Position numbers and translations under genes: made by a program
The notes under the pieces: model-generated
Told to the model about the DNA's origin: nothing
The model's database searches: none
Seen by the model: only the letters and a program-made list of their open reading frames with translations
Shown: positions 12,220-23,459 of the stretch, one piece after another
Layout: each line of letters opens with the position of its first letter
Numbering within the stretch: the first letter of the stretch is position 1
Origin: Hyperoplus lanceolatus
Taxonomy: Eukaryota > Chordata > Actinopteri > Uranoscopiformes > Ammodytidae
Assembly (NCBI GenBank): GCA_026929865.2
Contig: CM049404.1
Coordinates: forward strand, 2,358,501 to 2,422,500
Length of the DNA: 64,000 nucleotides
Reading direction: 5' to 3'

Positions 12220-14505
12220 ACAATGGGTCCGTTACAAATAGTGTGGTGCAGCATCCATCAAGGCTCGTGTGACATCTTGAGGTGCGTTCACAAGCCAACT
12301 ATGCCACTGCTACATGGACATAGATGTGCACTGAACAGCGCCGTCTTTAAAAAACAAAACAAATCACATAATAGCCCACGTAATCAAATTACAAACCAAA
12401 CACCTACTTTATAGAAGAAGAAAAAAATCGAACTAGGGGCAACACCCGCACGGTTTGTTTATAAACGTTGCTAAATCCGTTTTGTCATTGAACGCAATTT
12501 CTGCGCGGAAGTTCCAGGCGGAAAATACAAATCCGCACGGAAGTTCCGGGCGGTTTAACGGGCCTTTCCGGGCGGATTAAGGACTAAACCGCGCGGATTG
12601 TTGTTTTTACCGCGTCAAATTCCGGGCCGAATTGTGGCACTTTCCGCTGTTCCATACCAAATCTCCAGGCAATGTTCGGTTGCACGCGTACTAGGGATGA
12701 GCCCGAATCCGAACATGTGTAGGCTATTCGGAAAAGCACGGATAATGAGATCGATCCGAATATTTTTACTTCCCGAATCGTCTCGTTATATTCGGGGGGA
12801 AAATATTTATTTATTAAGCGCTAAATTGACGCAGCGCGTGCTGCCTTAACTATTGTGGCACCGATCAGCTGTTCATCTCCACTGCAGCGGCGGAGAGGAG
12901 AAAGACCGACTATGTTTATGCATGGCTCCGTTACCCGCGGTCTCTCTCCATTCCGCTGGAATTTTCTGCAGCCCGTGTCACCGTCAGCCCTCCCTGCCTT
13001 TCATTTATTTCAAACCTCTGAACATGGACCACGTCTCTCTAGTAGCGGGCAGCGGGCTGTATGATGCTATGAAATAGACAAAATCGATCTTTAAATATTC
13101 GATATGTGACGCTTCGCCTGTTTAGTTCATACAATCTGTTTATAAGAGATAAGCTGAAAAAAGTATAGTCTTTGTGCGTTGATCACTTGTAGAGCACTAA
13201 ACGCTGTTTCCTGATCCAAAGTAATTATTCATTGAACCAAGTTAGAAAAAAGGGAGAGATACAGGGTCAGAGTGAGTGAGAGAGTTAGGGAAATAAATTG
13301 GGCAAAATCATCGATTAGATCTCGGATCGATATATCATAAAACTGTCGAGTTAAAAATAAAAAGGGAGAAAGAGATGAAAAAACGGACACATTTAATTAC
13401 TGTGATGTAATACTGTTCTGTTTCAGATTCTGAATGTTCATTATATCCCCCAGTCAAAGGGCTAGTGGGGCTCAGACAGTTCATATAACTTATAATGAGA
13501 GAGAGAAACGGATGAAAAGTACAGTATGAGGTAGAAATGTATCTCATAATTAATGATATGCCAATATTAAATCAATTTGATGCAATGAAGGGACAATAAT
13601 TGCAAAAACAAAAAAAATCAGGCATAAGCCCAGACCATTTCCAGCTTCATATCCGAATACAGATATATATTATTTTGTTGGTTGAACAGACAGAGATAAT
13701 GACATCTACGCTGAAAGCAGAGTTACTGTGGTGTCTGAACACCGAGACAATACCTTTTTCCTTTTCTGTTGATTGCGTCGTTGGTCTTACATTTAATTTC
13801 AAGTGGCATTAAAAAGTCTTAAATTTAACTTGCATTAAACTGTAGGAACCATGAATAACCTACTAAACTTTTGCTAGTTCTCTTGTGGTTTCTTGGAGGA
13901 GTTAAATAGTTCTGTTGTTGGTGTATTCAAAGAGTATCAATACTTTGCTAGCAGATCAACATTAAAGTGAGGAAGCTGTCAGTTTTTGCTTCTTGCTGTA
14001 CTTATTAAGTAGGCTATAGTGGATTTAATAATGTTTGACTTAAATATACTTTTCTGTACTGATTGTTGACATGGTTAAACATACTTGAATTTAATTTATT
14101 TTATATATAATTTAAATGCAATTTAAAAAAAAAAGACTGTAATTTGACCTGAACATTAAAAATATTATTACAAAGTTAACAGTAAATGCAGAAAAGTATA
14201 TTCACTCAAATATGCAACATAAAGTTGTCACACTTTCTCCTTTCACAACACTTTGAGTGTTTGGGACATTAGGCTTCTCTTTTTTAGAAACATTCAGAAA
14301 ATTAGACCACCACAGAACTGTACTTTTATAAGCTGTTGAGTTTCTTTTACTAGACGTGCTTTCTTGACCATCATGTACTTTAGAATAATACACATTACAC
14401 CATTACTTTTGTACACTTTTTTCACACTGGTTTACTTAAAACAACAATTTGTGCATGTTGCCTATATAACTCTATATTGTAATGCATCTTTCCACCTCTT
14501 TAAGG

Positions 14506-14880
14506 TAGAGCTGCAACGATTAATCGACGAATCGATTATTAATCGATTATTAAAATAATCGCCAACTATTTTGATAATCGATTAATCGTTTCAAGTAATT
14601 TTTTTATATAAAAAAATCAAATTCTCTGATTTCAGCTTCTCAAATGTGAATATTTTCTGGTTTCTTTAATCCTATTATGACAGTAAACTGAAATATCTGT
14701 GTGTTTTGGACATAACAATACATTTGATGACGTCAACATGGGCTTTGGAAAATTTATCAACGTTTTTCACCATTTTCTGACATTTTACAGGCCAAAACCC
14801 TAATCGATTAATAATCGATTAATCGAGAAAATAATCGACAGATTAATCGATTATCAAAATAATCGTTAGTTGCAGCCCTA
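14506..14880. mobile_element. hAT MITE with ATCGATTA-rich ends
   Basis: Starts TAGAGCTGCAACGATTAATC and ends in the inverse (GTTAGTTGCAGCCCTA), with runs of overlapping attaatcgatta at both ends. The perfect 8-bp direct repeat CTTTAAGG flanks it (14498-14505 and 14881-14888). This is a common fish hAT MITE type; no coding frame is present. Confidence 0.9.
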
Positions 14881-14886
14881 CTTTAA

Positions 14887-15671
14887 GGGCCCGTGCCCAC
14901 CTAGCGCCTTTTTCCCATCGCAAGCGCCTTTTTTCAATTGATTCCCAATGAGAAGCGGCCGCCTTGGCAAAAGGCGGCCGCTCTGAGAAAAGGCGCAGCG
15001 CCCTGCGTTTTTTTTCAAGCGTTTTTTGTCTTTTTGTGCGGCCGCCTCGAGATTTGCAAGTTGAAAAAAGTTCAACTTTTCAGAAAGGCGGTGGGACGTC
15101 ACCGCCGCTTTTTTTCAAAGGGCCAATCAGATAGTAGATCGTCGGGACTCGTCGCCTTGGCAACAAGGAAGACGGAAGAGAAACTGCTTTTTCCGTCTCT
15201 GTTTACCCGAAACTGTACGAAAATAGTGACTTAAAATGACCAGAACAGAGGGAGGAGAGCCCGTTTGTGGGAGCAGATTAGGCGAACACTTGATTAGCTG
15301 TATTTTTTATCTCCTACGGATCGTTTCATGCGCACACGTCAGCCTACAACTTGCTCCGTGTGTGTTTGCAGGAGCCGCGATAACTCCTCATCCAAACAGA
15401 GGATGGTGGAAAGTATTCTCTGTTTCATAAGACTACTCATATTAAAATGTAACGATTTAAATAGAAAACAGCAAACCTAAACAGTTAAACCAGTGTTGAT
15501 AGGTCTGACTGACAGGTGACGATCAGCATTTTTTCTCCCCAGATCACAGCACTCTCTCCCAGCTCATAAAACGCTTGAAAAAAGCGGTCGAAAAAAACGC
15601 TCAGTAGACACACTCCCGAGCGCACAGCCAGCGTTTAACGCTGGGAAAAGGCGCTAGGTGGGCACGGGCCC
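14887..15671. mobile_element. Harbinger-like element with TAA target
   Basis: Terminal repeats GGGCCCGTGCCCACCTAGCG and its inverse (cgctaggtgggcacgggccc) are flanked by TAA (14884-14886 and 15672-15674), the PIF/Harbinger target. It is 785 bases long. The interior has NotI-like gcggccgc words and internal fold-back (gcggccgccttggc). The frame at 14938-15234 runs through these repeats and is not convincing. Confidence 0.8.
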
Positions 15672-16000
15672 TAACTGATACATCCTTAAAACCTCAATCA
15701 ATTGTGTGTCTCTCCTCATTTATGAAACAGGTTGAGACACCATCCACAGAGGAGGAGTCTGACGAGAGAGAGCAAGGAGCAGGAGGTTGATTGGATACAA
15801 ACAGATCGCAGAAGACTTTCCCATCGACATCTCTAACCAGGATAATATCCCCGGTTATTATTTTAGCCTCAAACCACAGAGTTCTTTTGTGTGTTTCTAA
15901 GGTGATTTAACATCATAGTCTTAGACGAGTGTTTAACTCATGCAGGATATTTTGCACTGCACTTTTTTTTATCAACAGTGAAAAAATGGTCCCACACCGG

Positions 16001-17443
16001 CAGGCCCGGTTCTAGACAGTTAGAATAGGGTGGGCCTGCAGAAATCTTAGGTGGGCACACTGGGCAGAGAGACCGAAGATGCGAGCGCACGCTCAAATTT
16101 TTTTGCCCTTGTAAGATCTCTGCGTCTGCTTTTTGGCACATTTACTATGAATTGTGTAGAACACAATATGCAAATATGTGTGGGAGATTTGATTCTTGCA
16201 TGTTTTTTTCCCAAATGTTTATGAATAACATATAATATACATTATATACAACATAATCTCTTTTTTTAATGGCAGTATTAGCTGTAGGCAGCCTGAGCTG
16301 ATTGAAGAGAAAGCTTTGGGACTGGGCAACCTGGATGGCGGTAGTCCAGAGCTATATACACACTATATAGATACTCTATATAGTCTTTCCACTATTGCCT
16401 CCGATGTCCAGCTGGGTGAAAGTAGTAGCCAGCCGAGGTCACGAGCCTACTAGGGGGTTCCGGGGGTATGCCCCCCCGGGAGATTTTTTTTTTACCTTTT
16501 TAAAGTGAAATGCATGGATCTGGTGCACTTTGACAGGAAAATTAAGAGGCTAAATCTGAGGAATTTTGTGTGAACAAATAATTTGAAGACACTGGGTCGG
16601 ATGAATTAGAAGCTATTGAAGAAATACACATGGATTTTCCATAGAAATATAAATTTGAAATAAAATATTAGACAGGGTCCTCTGGGTTGGGCTTGGTGCT
16701 CTTTTTCTTTTACGGGACATATTTTTCTGTAATATAATGAATTCATTTAAATGCAGTGAGAGGAACGAAGCAGAAGAACTCTGTTGTCCAGTTATCTTTT
16801 TTTCCACAGACGAGGCTGAAATAGGCTATAGACTATACACAGTGCATGGGCAACTGAGGGCAGCCCCATTTTCAAATATTTTTAAATAAACTCAATACAC
16901 ATTGTGCATGCCATGGACTTGAATTTTATGTGATCAGTTAACCTCGGATTACCTCCCAGATGAACTGATTCAATGATTAAGATATTAACTATCTACCAAA
17001 ACATTTTATTCCTTTTATTGTATGATCATTTACATTTATATGATATGATGTTGATGTCAAACACACAAACTAAAAAAAAAATTAAAAAAATTGGGGGGGC
17101 CCCTCTGGCAGTCGGGACCCTAAGCAACCGCTCATTTCGCTTATGCCTCGGGGCCGGCTCTGCTGACCAGTGACCACTATAAGCGGGTGGGTAACGTGGA
17201 GGCAGGCTATCCTGCCCACCCAATAATACAATTAGAAGCAATGCATAGTAATGGTATATTCTTTAGTATTAATTAATTGTCTGATTTTATTTGACATTTT
17301 CTTGGACAGCAAATAAACAGGTCCGTCCGATAGTGGGACTTCCACCCAAAAAAAAAAAAAAAAAAAAAAAATGCCCACCCAAATGCACAGCCCACATTTG
17401 GGTGGGCACGGCCCACCCTGGCCCCTGGCTGCCGCCGGCCCTG
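16001..17443. mobile_element. hAT element with CAGG..CCGG ends
   Basis: Left end CAGGCCCGGTTCTAGACA, right end inverted CAGGGCCGGCGGCAGCC, flanked by the perfect octamer CACACCGG (15993-16000 and 17444-17451). It is 1,443 bases, with gtgggc-rich subterminal words on both sides and an internal hAT-like end near 17150-17163 (ggggccggctctg). No transposase frame is recognised, so it is probably non-autonomous. Confidence 0.8.
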
Positions 17444-18162
17444 CACACCGGACTCTTATGTGAAGCTGACACTTCATGCAGAAATGACGCTCCTGCAGCG
17501 CGCTCACGACCAGAAGTGAACTCGCATACACGGTTATAATAAAACGGCATAACCCCCTGATTTTCGGATTTCTAATTTTAAAGTCGACTTGAGCATGGAA
17601 AACCGGTCATTGGGTCGACACATTCACATCCCTAATGCATATGGAGAAAGTGATAAACACTGCCTCAACACAAAGACTGTCGACCTTCATCACTTATTTT
17701 TTTAATGTTTGACCATGACTTCTTCTGGTAAACTATTCATTTACCAGCAAATTCATTATATCCCAAATTCAAGAATAAAATCAATCGTCAAACTGGCCCA
17801 CTCCTCCCACATACTTTCAGTTGTAGGCTTCAAATTCAATATCGAGTTTAATGTGAAAGAAGTTAGAGCTTTTTTTTTAATTTACATTATTTTAAATAAT
17901 TCAAGCTATCTTATATTGTTTTGTTAGGGGCAGATAAAAGATATTTGTGAAGTTAAATGTTTATATTGTAATGTGATTCAATGTTCCCTCATCGCAAATA
18001 TGCTAATAAACAACATTGTATGTTTAAACTTATTAACATTCTGATTTCTTCAGGCTTCAGCAGTATCACATTATATATCGTGTTTAATATCGATATCGAT
18101 CAATATCAAAAAAAATAATCGTGATAATCATTTTTGCCATATCGCCCAGCCCTAACCTATTA

Positions 18163-19076
18163 TGCTTTTTCAACTTCTATGACCTATAAACGTTGTTATG
18201 ATGATTTATAGTCATGTTTAACCCAAGCCCCAACCACAGTGATTTTTACCAGCATCCAATAAGCAAGTGACAAACATTGCAGTACCTTCCGGTGGCCACG
18301 AGGACGTGGAACCAAGACTGAGTAATTTTTATTATTAAAAATGTTATTCTTTTTGGAGGTTAAAATGTATTGGCCCGTTCTCTTGAGTGACAGCTATCCG
18401 CCCGATGTCCCTCAGTTTGCTTCGGAGATATACGTCAGCTCGATGGGCGTATCTCCCTCCCCCCGACGTCACGTCGATTCCCTTTTTCGGCAAGAGGAGT
18501 GAGGCGGAGGAAAAATCTCACAAGATGGCGACGCACATAAACCAGGATTATTGGATGCCGTGTGAATAACAGGCCAGCCCGGATGCTACATCCATGTCAA
18601 AATACTATCTATGGTTTAACCATACTAAAGTGTCAAATAATGACTTGCATGCATTTAGACGTATTCCCTGCTGACCGTCTGGGGTGGCTGTGCAGAGCGC
18701 TAAACACTAGGAACGCCGGTCACGATTCAATTGTTCAAATTTCCCGGGATTTATCTACGTAGGTCAATCCAGATTTTCCATGTATGGTAATGCTGCAACG
18801 TGCTTAGGCACGCTCCTGCCATGCCCCCACCTGCCTGCTCAAATCTGCCCGTGCGCCGCTGAAAGTGTTCTGGAAGGTAACCAATCACAACGGAGTGGGG
18901 TTGGCAGGCGGGTGTGGAGAAGCCCAGTGTTGACAGAGAATGCTGAAAGCCCCAGATGAGAGGAAGCATTTCCTGAAAATCTACATCGTTTTTTGTGCTG
19001 TGATTCATTTCAGGTTGCTCTATAGGAGTCATTAATGAGAAATTAAGACTACAGAAAAGTAGTATAATAGGAGATC
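18163..19076. mobile_element. TTAA-target element, copy 1 (split by insertions)
   Basis: Bases 18163-18215 and 18622-19076 match, inverted, the intact copy at 26958-27491. Shared words include caacttctatgacctataaa, tcaaataatgacttgcatgc and gagcgctaaacactaggaac. The right end (aggagatct) abuts TTTAA at 19077-19081. The left end is interrupted by the 12.3-kb hAT insertion (target word at 18155-18162). A 390-base element sits at 18224-18613. No coding frame. Confidence 0.75.
18224..18613 (+). mobile_element. Short element with 8-bp duplication, family S
   Basis: Starts CAAGCCCCAACCACAG and ends ctatctatg, flanked by GTTTAACC (18216-18223 and 18614-18621). The related copy at 27.4 kb lacks it and reads catgtttaaacatac at the same place, which proves the insertion. 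The interior has cacaagatggcgacgcac and acgtcagctcgatgg. A second member lies inverted at 38220-38702. The termini are poorly matched inverted repeats, so assignment to hAT rests on duplication size. Confidence 0.8.
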
Positions 19077-19081
19077 TTTAA

Positions 19082-20023
19082 ATCAATCAGTGGGCTACAC
19101 TGTGTCCCACTGCTACGATGTCACCATAGTTACATTGCTGCCGCAGCCAGCGCTGTTCGCTCACAGTTTCTGTCTGCTTGCACCGAGCCGTCTCTGTGCA
19201 TACATTTTGCGGCATGATACGCTCACAACACGGGGGAATAAATATAGGAGTGGATGGTTTGACCAAGCAACAACGAGAGACGGCTGGCTTGATCACAGTC
19301 GTTTCATGCACAGCCCGATAGTTTGACCCATATTCTGGTGGCGACTATCGGCGTCCAGCCTAAACCCCGCCTACCTAAAGGAAAGGGTTGGGTGTGGAAA
19401 CGCTCTCCAGATCTAGCGGATGCGAGCTAGTTCAATAACATTTACTAATAAAAACAAATACTGTGACATGAAGTCAAAAAGTCTGCACGGAAAATGAAAG
19501 GAACTTCAGTAAATGCCTTCCACTTTAACATCTGCACAGCTTAGGTCCTATCCTTGTTGAGAAAAATACAGAAAACAATTCCACATATACAGATAAATAT
19601 GTATGTATACTGATAGTCCATTAGTTTAGCTGTGTTCACAATCTATGATTGACTTTAACCTTTAATCCTTGGGACTGATTGGAAAGCATTCTTGGAGTAC
19701 CTTTTTTTCTGCAGGTCAGACCAGTCTCTGGCCTCTGACCCTGTCTAAGGCTTAGTGTGTTGTTTTAAATGCTGCTTCTCACCTCAAATACTGAATGTTT
19801 TGGTTAGAGCGACTGCTAAGACAGCTGTGCGGGTTTCAATTTCCAACCACTAATATGCCATTACCATTCTGTCATATTACATATTTATATCATATTAGAC
19901 ATTTACCGTTAAACGTAACGTTGTGTGGGGAAACCTCCGGTATCAACTCGGGTTACAGTCTTTTCTAACAGATAGTATCAATCAACTCTACTATCAGCTT
20001 CTTAGCATCAATCTCCTTAAAAT
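19082..20023. other. Unassigned DNA
   Basis: About 0.9 kb with no recognisable gene, RNA or repeat boundary. The 74- and 78-residue frames at 19087-19326 oppose each other and show no family signature. Confidence 0.35.
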
Positions 20024-20955
20024 GACTGCGCTGACCCCTATCTCCATAAGGTAACACACTAACTGCTGTATGCCTAAGTACCCCATACAACCTCACTTCA
20101 AATATACTGAACTAGGGGAGGCACACTTTTTACTCTACTGAGAATTGCTCATCACCTAAACATCTTTAAATAGTCAGTCCTACATTAAATTGAAGCTTAA
20201 GGTGTTGACTTGACATGTGTACCCCTCACGTTTTCTAACTTTTTGTTATAAAGAAGAAATTTACCATCAAAGACACTCATAACACATTGTCACGCTATGG
20301 GGTTGTTTGTCACAATGTTATCTTAAAGGGAAAAATCTTAAAAAGAAGGCAAGAAAGCAGAACTAAATTTTAAAGTTTAATTTCATTGTCAAGTTGAAAA
20401 ATAGGCCTCCATAACTTCATGCATCTTAACACAAAATGAGCAAGGAATTAACAAAAAGGAAATCCACATTAAGACCAACCTACTGTATGTAACAACATAA
20501 AGAACAAAACAAATAGGTCTAACAATAATAGTCTACTAGGCTACACACATCTTCTGTTTCTTCTTCCCCAGCTGGTGTGGAGTGCACTGGGGTGCACTAG
20601 GTCGTTTTTCTCTTTTGCATGCTTGCTGCCTTTTCCTGCTCTATTCTCTCCTTCTCTGGGGTGTCAGTGAGGATACAGCTTGACATTTTCTTTTGTTATT
20701 GGGTTCATTTTCTAATTCTGGATATTAACATACCAAAATTTAACAGACATCGCCTTCTGGTTCTGAGATATAACGATTGTGACAACCAACCCGTGTGACA
20801 TATATAACCCCATTCTCCCCTATCCCTTAACTGCGACATTTTAAGATTCTCAAACTCAAAGATACAGACTAGACCAGATGTAATTTTAGGCTCCACCAGT
20901 CCATATCCTACGGTCTTACCCAGATCCCACAGTAAGTCCTGGAGGGTTGTAATTC
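20024..20955 (+). repeat. Repeat R, copy 1, split by a TA-target element
   Basis: Bases 20024-20114 and 20821-20955 together match the 50531-50749 segment almost base for base (ataaggtaacacactaactg, actagaccagatgtaatttt, tacggtcttacccagatccc). Here the repeat is interrupted by 706 bases. The second copy shows the joined site. Copy 1 continues without a break into ttgtaattctatgtgtgtgt, which in copy 2 resumes only at 51726. Confidence 0.9.
20115..20820. mobile_element. TA-target element of the GGGGAGA family, member 1
   Basis: Flanked by TA on both sides (20113-20114 and 20821-20822). The right end inverted reads GGGGAGAATGGGGTTA; the left end GGGGAGGCACACTTTTT is more diverged. The unoccupied site at 50628 has a single TA, confirming a TA duplication. 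A TA target fits Tc1/mariner-type elements. No transposase is seen in its 706 bases. Confidence 0.8.
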
Positions 20956-21059
20956 TATGTGTGTGTGTTTGCAGCCACAGAGTCAAGGTCCCCCACCAAA
21001 GAGGAAATGACTTCACAAGACTCAGAGGACTGCAATGCCTTGTGGGGAGGGCTGGTATG

Positions 21060-21248
21060 CACGCGAGCACACACACACATACACACACACACACATACAC
21101 ATACACGCAAACACATATACGCAAACCTGTGCAAGCATGCACCGTATGAATGTGCACAGCTGGCTGTGACACACATATGCACATATCCCAAGTGTCAAGA
21201 CACACAAGCAAACAAAACACAGCAGGAACATACATTTAGGTGCTTTAA

Positions 21249-21296
<48 letters not shown>

Positions 21297-21635
21297 GGCT
21301 TTCACCCCCCGGGTATGCTGCTGAGTGCCTTATTTATTTTAGCTAGCCTGTGTGATGGTTAAAAATGGAATGTTTCAGCTACATAAAACACTTCCTGTTT
21401 TGACGACTCCCTCGCTGAGCTGTTCCCTCAGCTAAATAGTCCCAGAGCACCACGTAATGATAGTCTGACACACAGGGAAATGTGTGTGTTAGGGTCTAAA
21501 TAAACTGCCTACATTGACTCATGTTTATCCACTCTATGCCCTCTATGTGTTATTGTGGTCCCTTGCAGTTTGCTTGGCTGTGTGTGTGTACAGAGGCGGA
21601 TAGTCTTGTTGTTCTTGTTTGTGTTGCATGGTTGC

Positions 21636-21734
<99 letters not shown>

Positions 21735-21830
21735 CAGTACACGTTGTATTTGAATCTCATCGAACCCAAATAAGAGCCTTCCCCAAGCATTTTTCACAAC
21801 TCCGACACAGGATAGTTTCTAATGGGGAAA

Positions 21831-21856
<26 letters not shown>
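21060..21856. repeat. CA/TG microsatellite cluster
   Basis: Impure (AC)n at about 21070-21120, (CA)n at 21250-21292, a 96-base uninterrupted (TG)n at 21637-21732 and (AC)n at about 21832-21856. All long frames here are His-Thr or Cys-Val artefacts. Confidence 0.95.
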
Positions 21857-21861
<5 letters not shown>

Positions 21862-23459
21862 AACAAACTAACACACATGCATTTCACTTTTCTTCAGTTT
21901 TCGTCAGTTTTCTTAACCATGCAAACCTCCTTTGGTATAAGACTTGTAATCTAGGCCTTATCTGAATTGGTTCCATAGGTATGGTTCCAAACAGAAAGTC
22001 ATCTAATGGTGGGTGGGAATGTCTGATCCAGATGTCTACTCAGGAGATTGTTTGGCAAGTTCCCTACTGTTCTCTGTCCAGATCATGCACACATTCTGCA
22101 CACAACACAGACTTTGTAAACTCTAGCAGAGTGAAGTGAGCTGATTATATCTGTACTCTGTGAGGGTGAAATTACCTACATGGTCTAGATGCAGCCGCTG
22201 CCGCCTACCAGTGCAGCTCGGCCAAACATGCCAAAAACGCCCATATCTGCCAAACACGCCCATATCGGCCAAAAACGCCTACAGCTTGTTGCTATGGTTG
22301 CTTTGCACTAAACTGTGTGACGTTCTTCCTGTTCCGTTCTGTTGGTTAATATCGCGCTAGCCAGCTAGCTGCTCTTGCTGCCGTCAATGTTGAGACCATT
22401 TCACCAGCAAAATGTTTAAAACAGGACATTACAGCACAGTTAAAAACAAGAGAATCAGCATCCGCTACATTAAACATGAATACTAAGTGCTCATAGTACA
22501 GGAGTTACGTCTCCAGCGAGAGTATGGATTACAACAGTCAGCTGGGACAGAAACAGACACCCCCCTGCTCTTCTATATCAGGTAAGTCAATACAAATGTT
22601 TTATTCGCCTACTTCGTTACCTAATGTTATGTTTGTGTTATTCAAAGGATTTTGTTGGTTAGAAAATAGCTTAACGTTACAGACCAAATAGCTTCTTTAT
22701 AAGTCTTATCTGAATGATAATTAGTATATGATAAAAATGATTAACATGTGTTTGTTTGTATATTAAATTAGACTGGCATCTGGTCAGCATATGAGGTAAC
22801 AGGTTAGGTGTTACTGTTAACATTATTTTGGTGGCAATGTATAATTTATTTGACTATGTTAATTAATGACTAACATGATTTTTATGTGATGTGTCTTTTG
22901 TGAATAGATTTGCAAGCTACGAACACCTGACATTTTGGAGCTTTGCATCAACAAAATGGTCTGGGTCTCCATAGCCAAATCATTTAAGTTGTTAATTAAG
23001 TTGTCACACCTGCACGTCCTTCAATGGTGCTTTGTTGGTAGTTACATACTTTATAATACATAAACAAGATGTCATTGTATTTGTGTAGACTTAAAGGCTA
23101 AACTAGCGACTCAGTCCCCTCAAATACATCAGTGTAATTAAGTGTTTCTCTATTTTTAGGTGCACATGAACTTTGTACAACATTTTGTCAAAATCAATGA
23201 ATATCTCCTCACAATATGCTACCTGTCCGTACTGTCTGAGCGCTGAACAACAATCTGATGTTGATACACAGCCTACATGCTGTGTTTTCGCACATCATTC
23301 TTTTTAGTTTTAGTTTTATGTTTCTGTGTACCTTGTGTTAATGTGTATGCTTTACTGCACTGCTGTGTGTCGGCCATGACCCTCTTGAAAAATACCTTTC
23401 AGTCAGAAGAAATGGATTAAGGGCAGTTATATTTGTTTGATTGCAATGAGCCTCATGAG

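Larger units (their letters stand above)
6955..12656. mobile_element. 5.7-kb element with long inverted ends and 6-bp target duplication
   Basis: The left end (6955 to about 7085) and the right end (about 12525-12656) are inverted copies. They share tatggaa, agcggaaagtgccacaattc, ggtaaaaacaacaatccgcg and cggaaaggcccgttaaaccg, with few mismatches over about 130 bases. The 6-bp direct repeat CCAAAT flanks it (6949-6954 and 12657-12662). Superfamilies known for 6-bp duplications include IS3EU and Dada; terminus and length do not settle which. Inside are a possible Harbinger-type end near 8391, an unknown minus-strand frame (9212-9706) and a Harbinger-like element (10950-12219). No transposase was recognised. 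Confidence 0.8.
12692..17634. mobile_element. Old hAT-like element with decayed target duplication
   Basis: The left end TAGGGATGAGCCCG and the inverted right end TAGGGATGTGAATG share eight bases. The flanking octamers are acgcgtac (12684-12691) and atgcatat (17635-17642). They differ only by three transitions, two of them at CpG, as expected for an ageing duplication. It contains the MITE at 14506, the Harbinger-like element at 14887 and the hAT at 16001; about 2.3 kb is its own DNA. Chance pairing of two unrelated ends is not excluded. Confidence 0.5.
5889..18154. mobile_element. hAT-type transposon enlarged by nested insertions
   Basis: The left end reads TAGGGCTGGGCAATA and the right end, inverted, TAGGGCTGGGCGATA. 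Both are flanked by the perfect 8-bp direct repeat ACCTATTA (5881-5888 and 18155-18162), the size hAT elements make. The target word lies in the end of a TTAA element (cctattatgcttttt). The unit spans 12,266 bases, most of it later insertions: 6955-12656 and 12692-17634. Without these, about 1.6 kb of the original element remains (5889-6954, 12663-12691, 17635-18154), so it was probably a non-autonomous copy. I see no hAT transposase signature in the remaining parts. Confidence 0.85.

Noticed and set aside
20959-21797. Frames of 60-180 codons over CA/TG arrays, on both strands
   Set aside because: They consist of His-Thr or Cys-Val repeats forced by dinucleotide arrays. The same holds at 26.5-26.9, 31.8-32.1, 34.2-34.7, 45.1-45.8, 52.5-52.8, 53.2-53.6, 54.2 and 56.6-57.0 kb.
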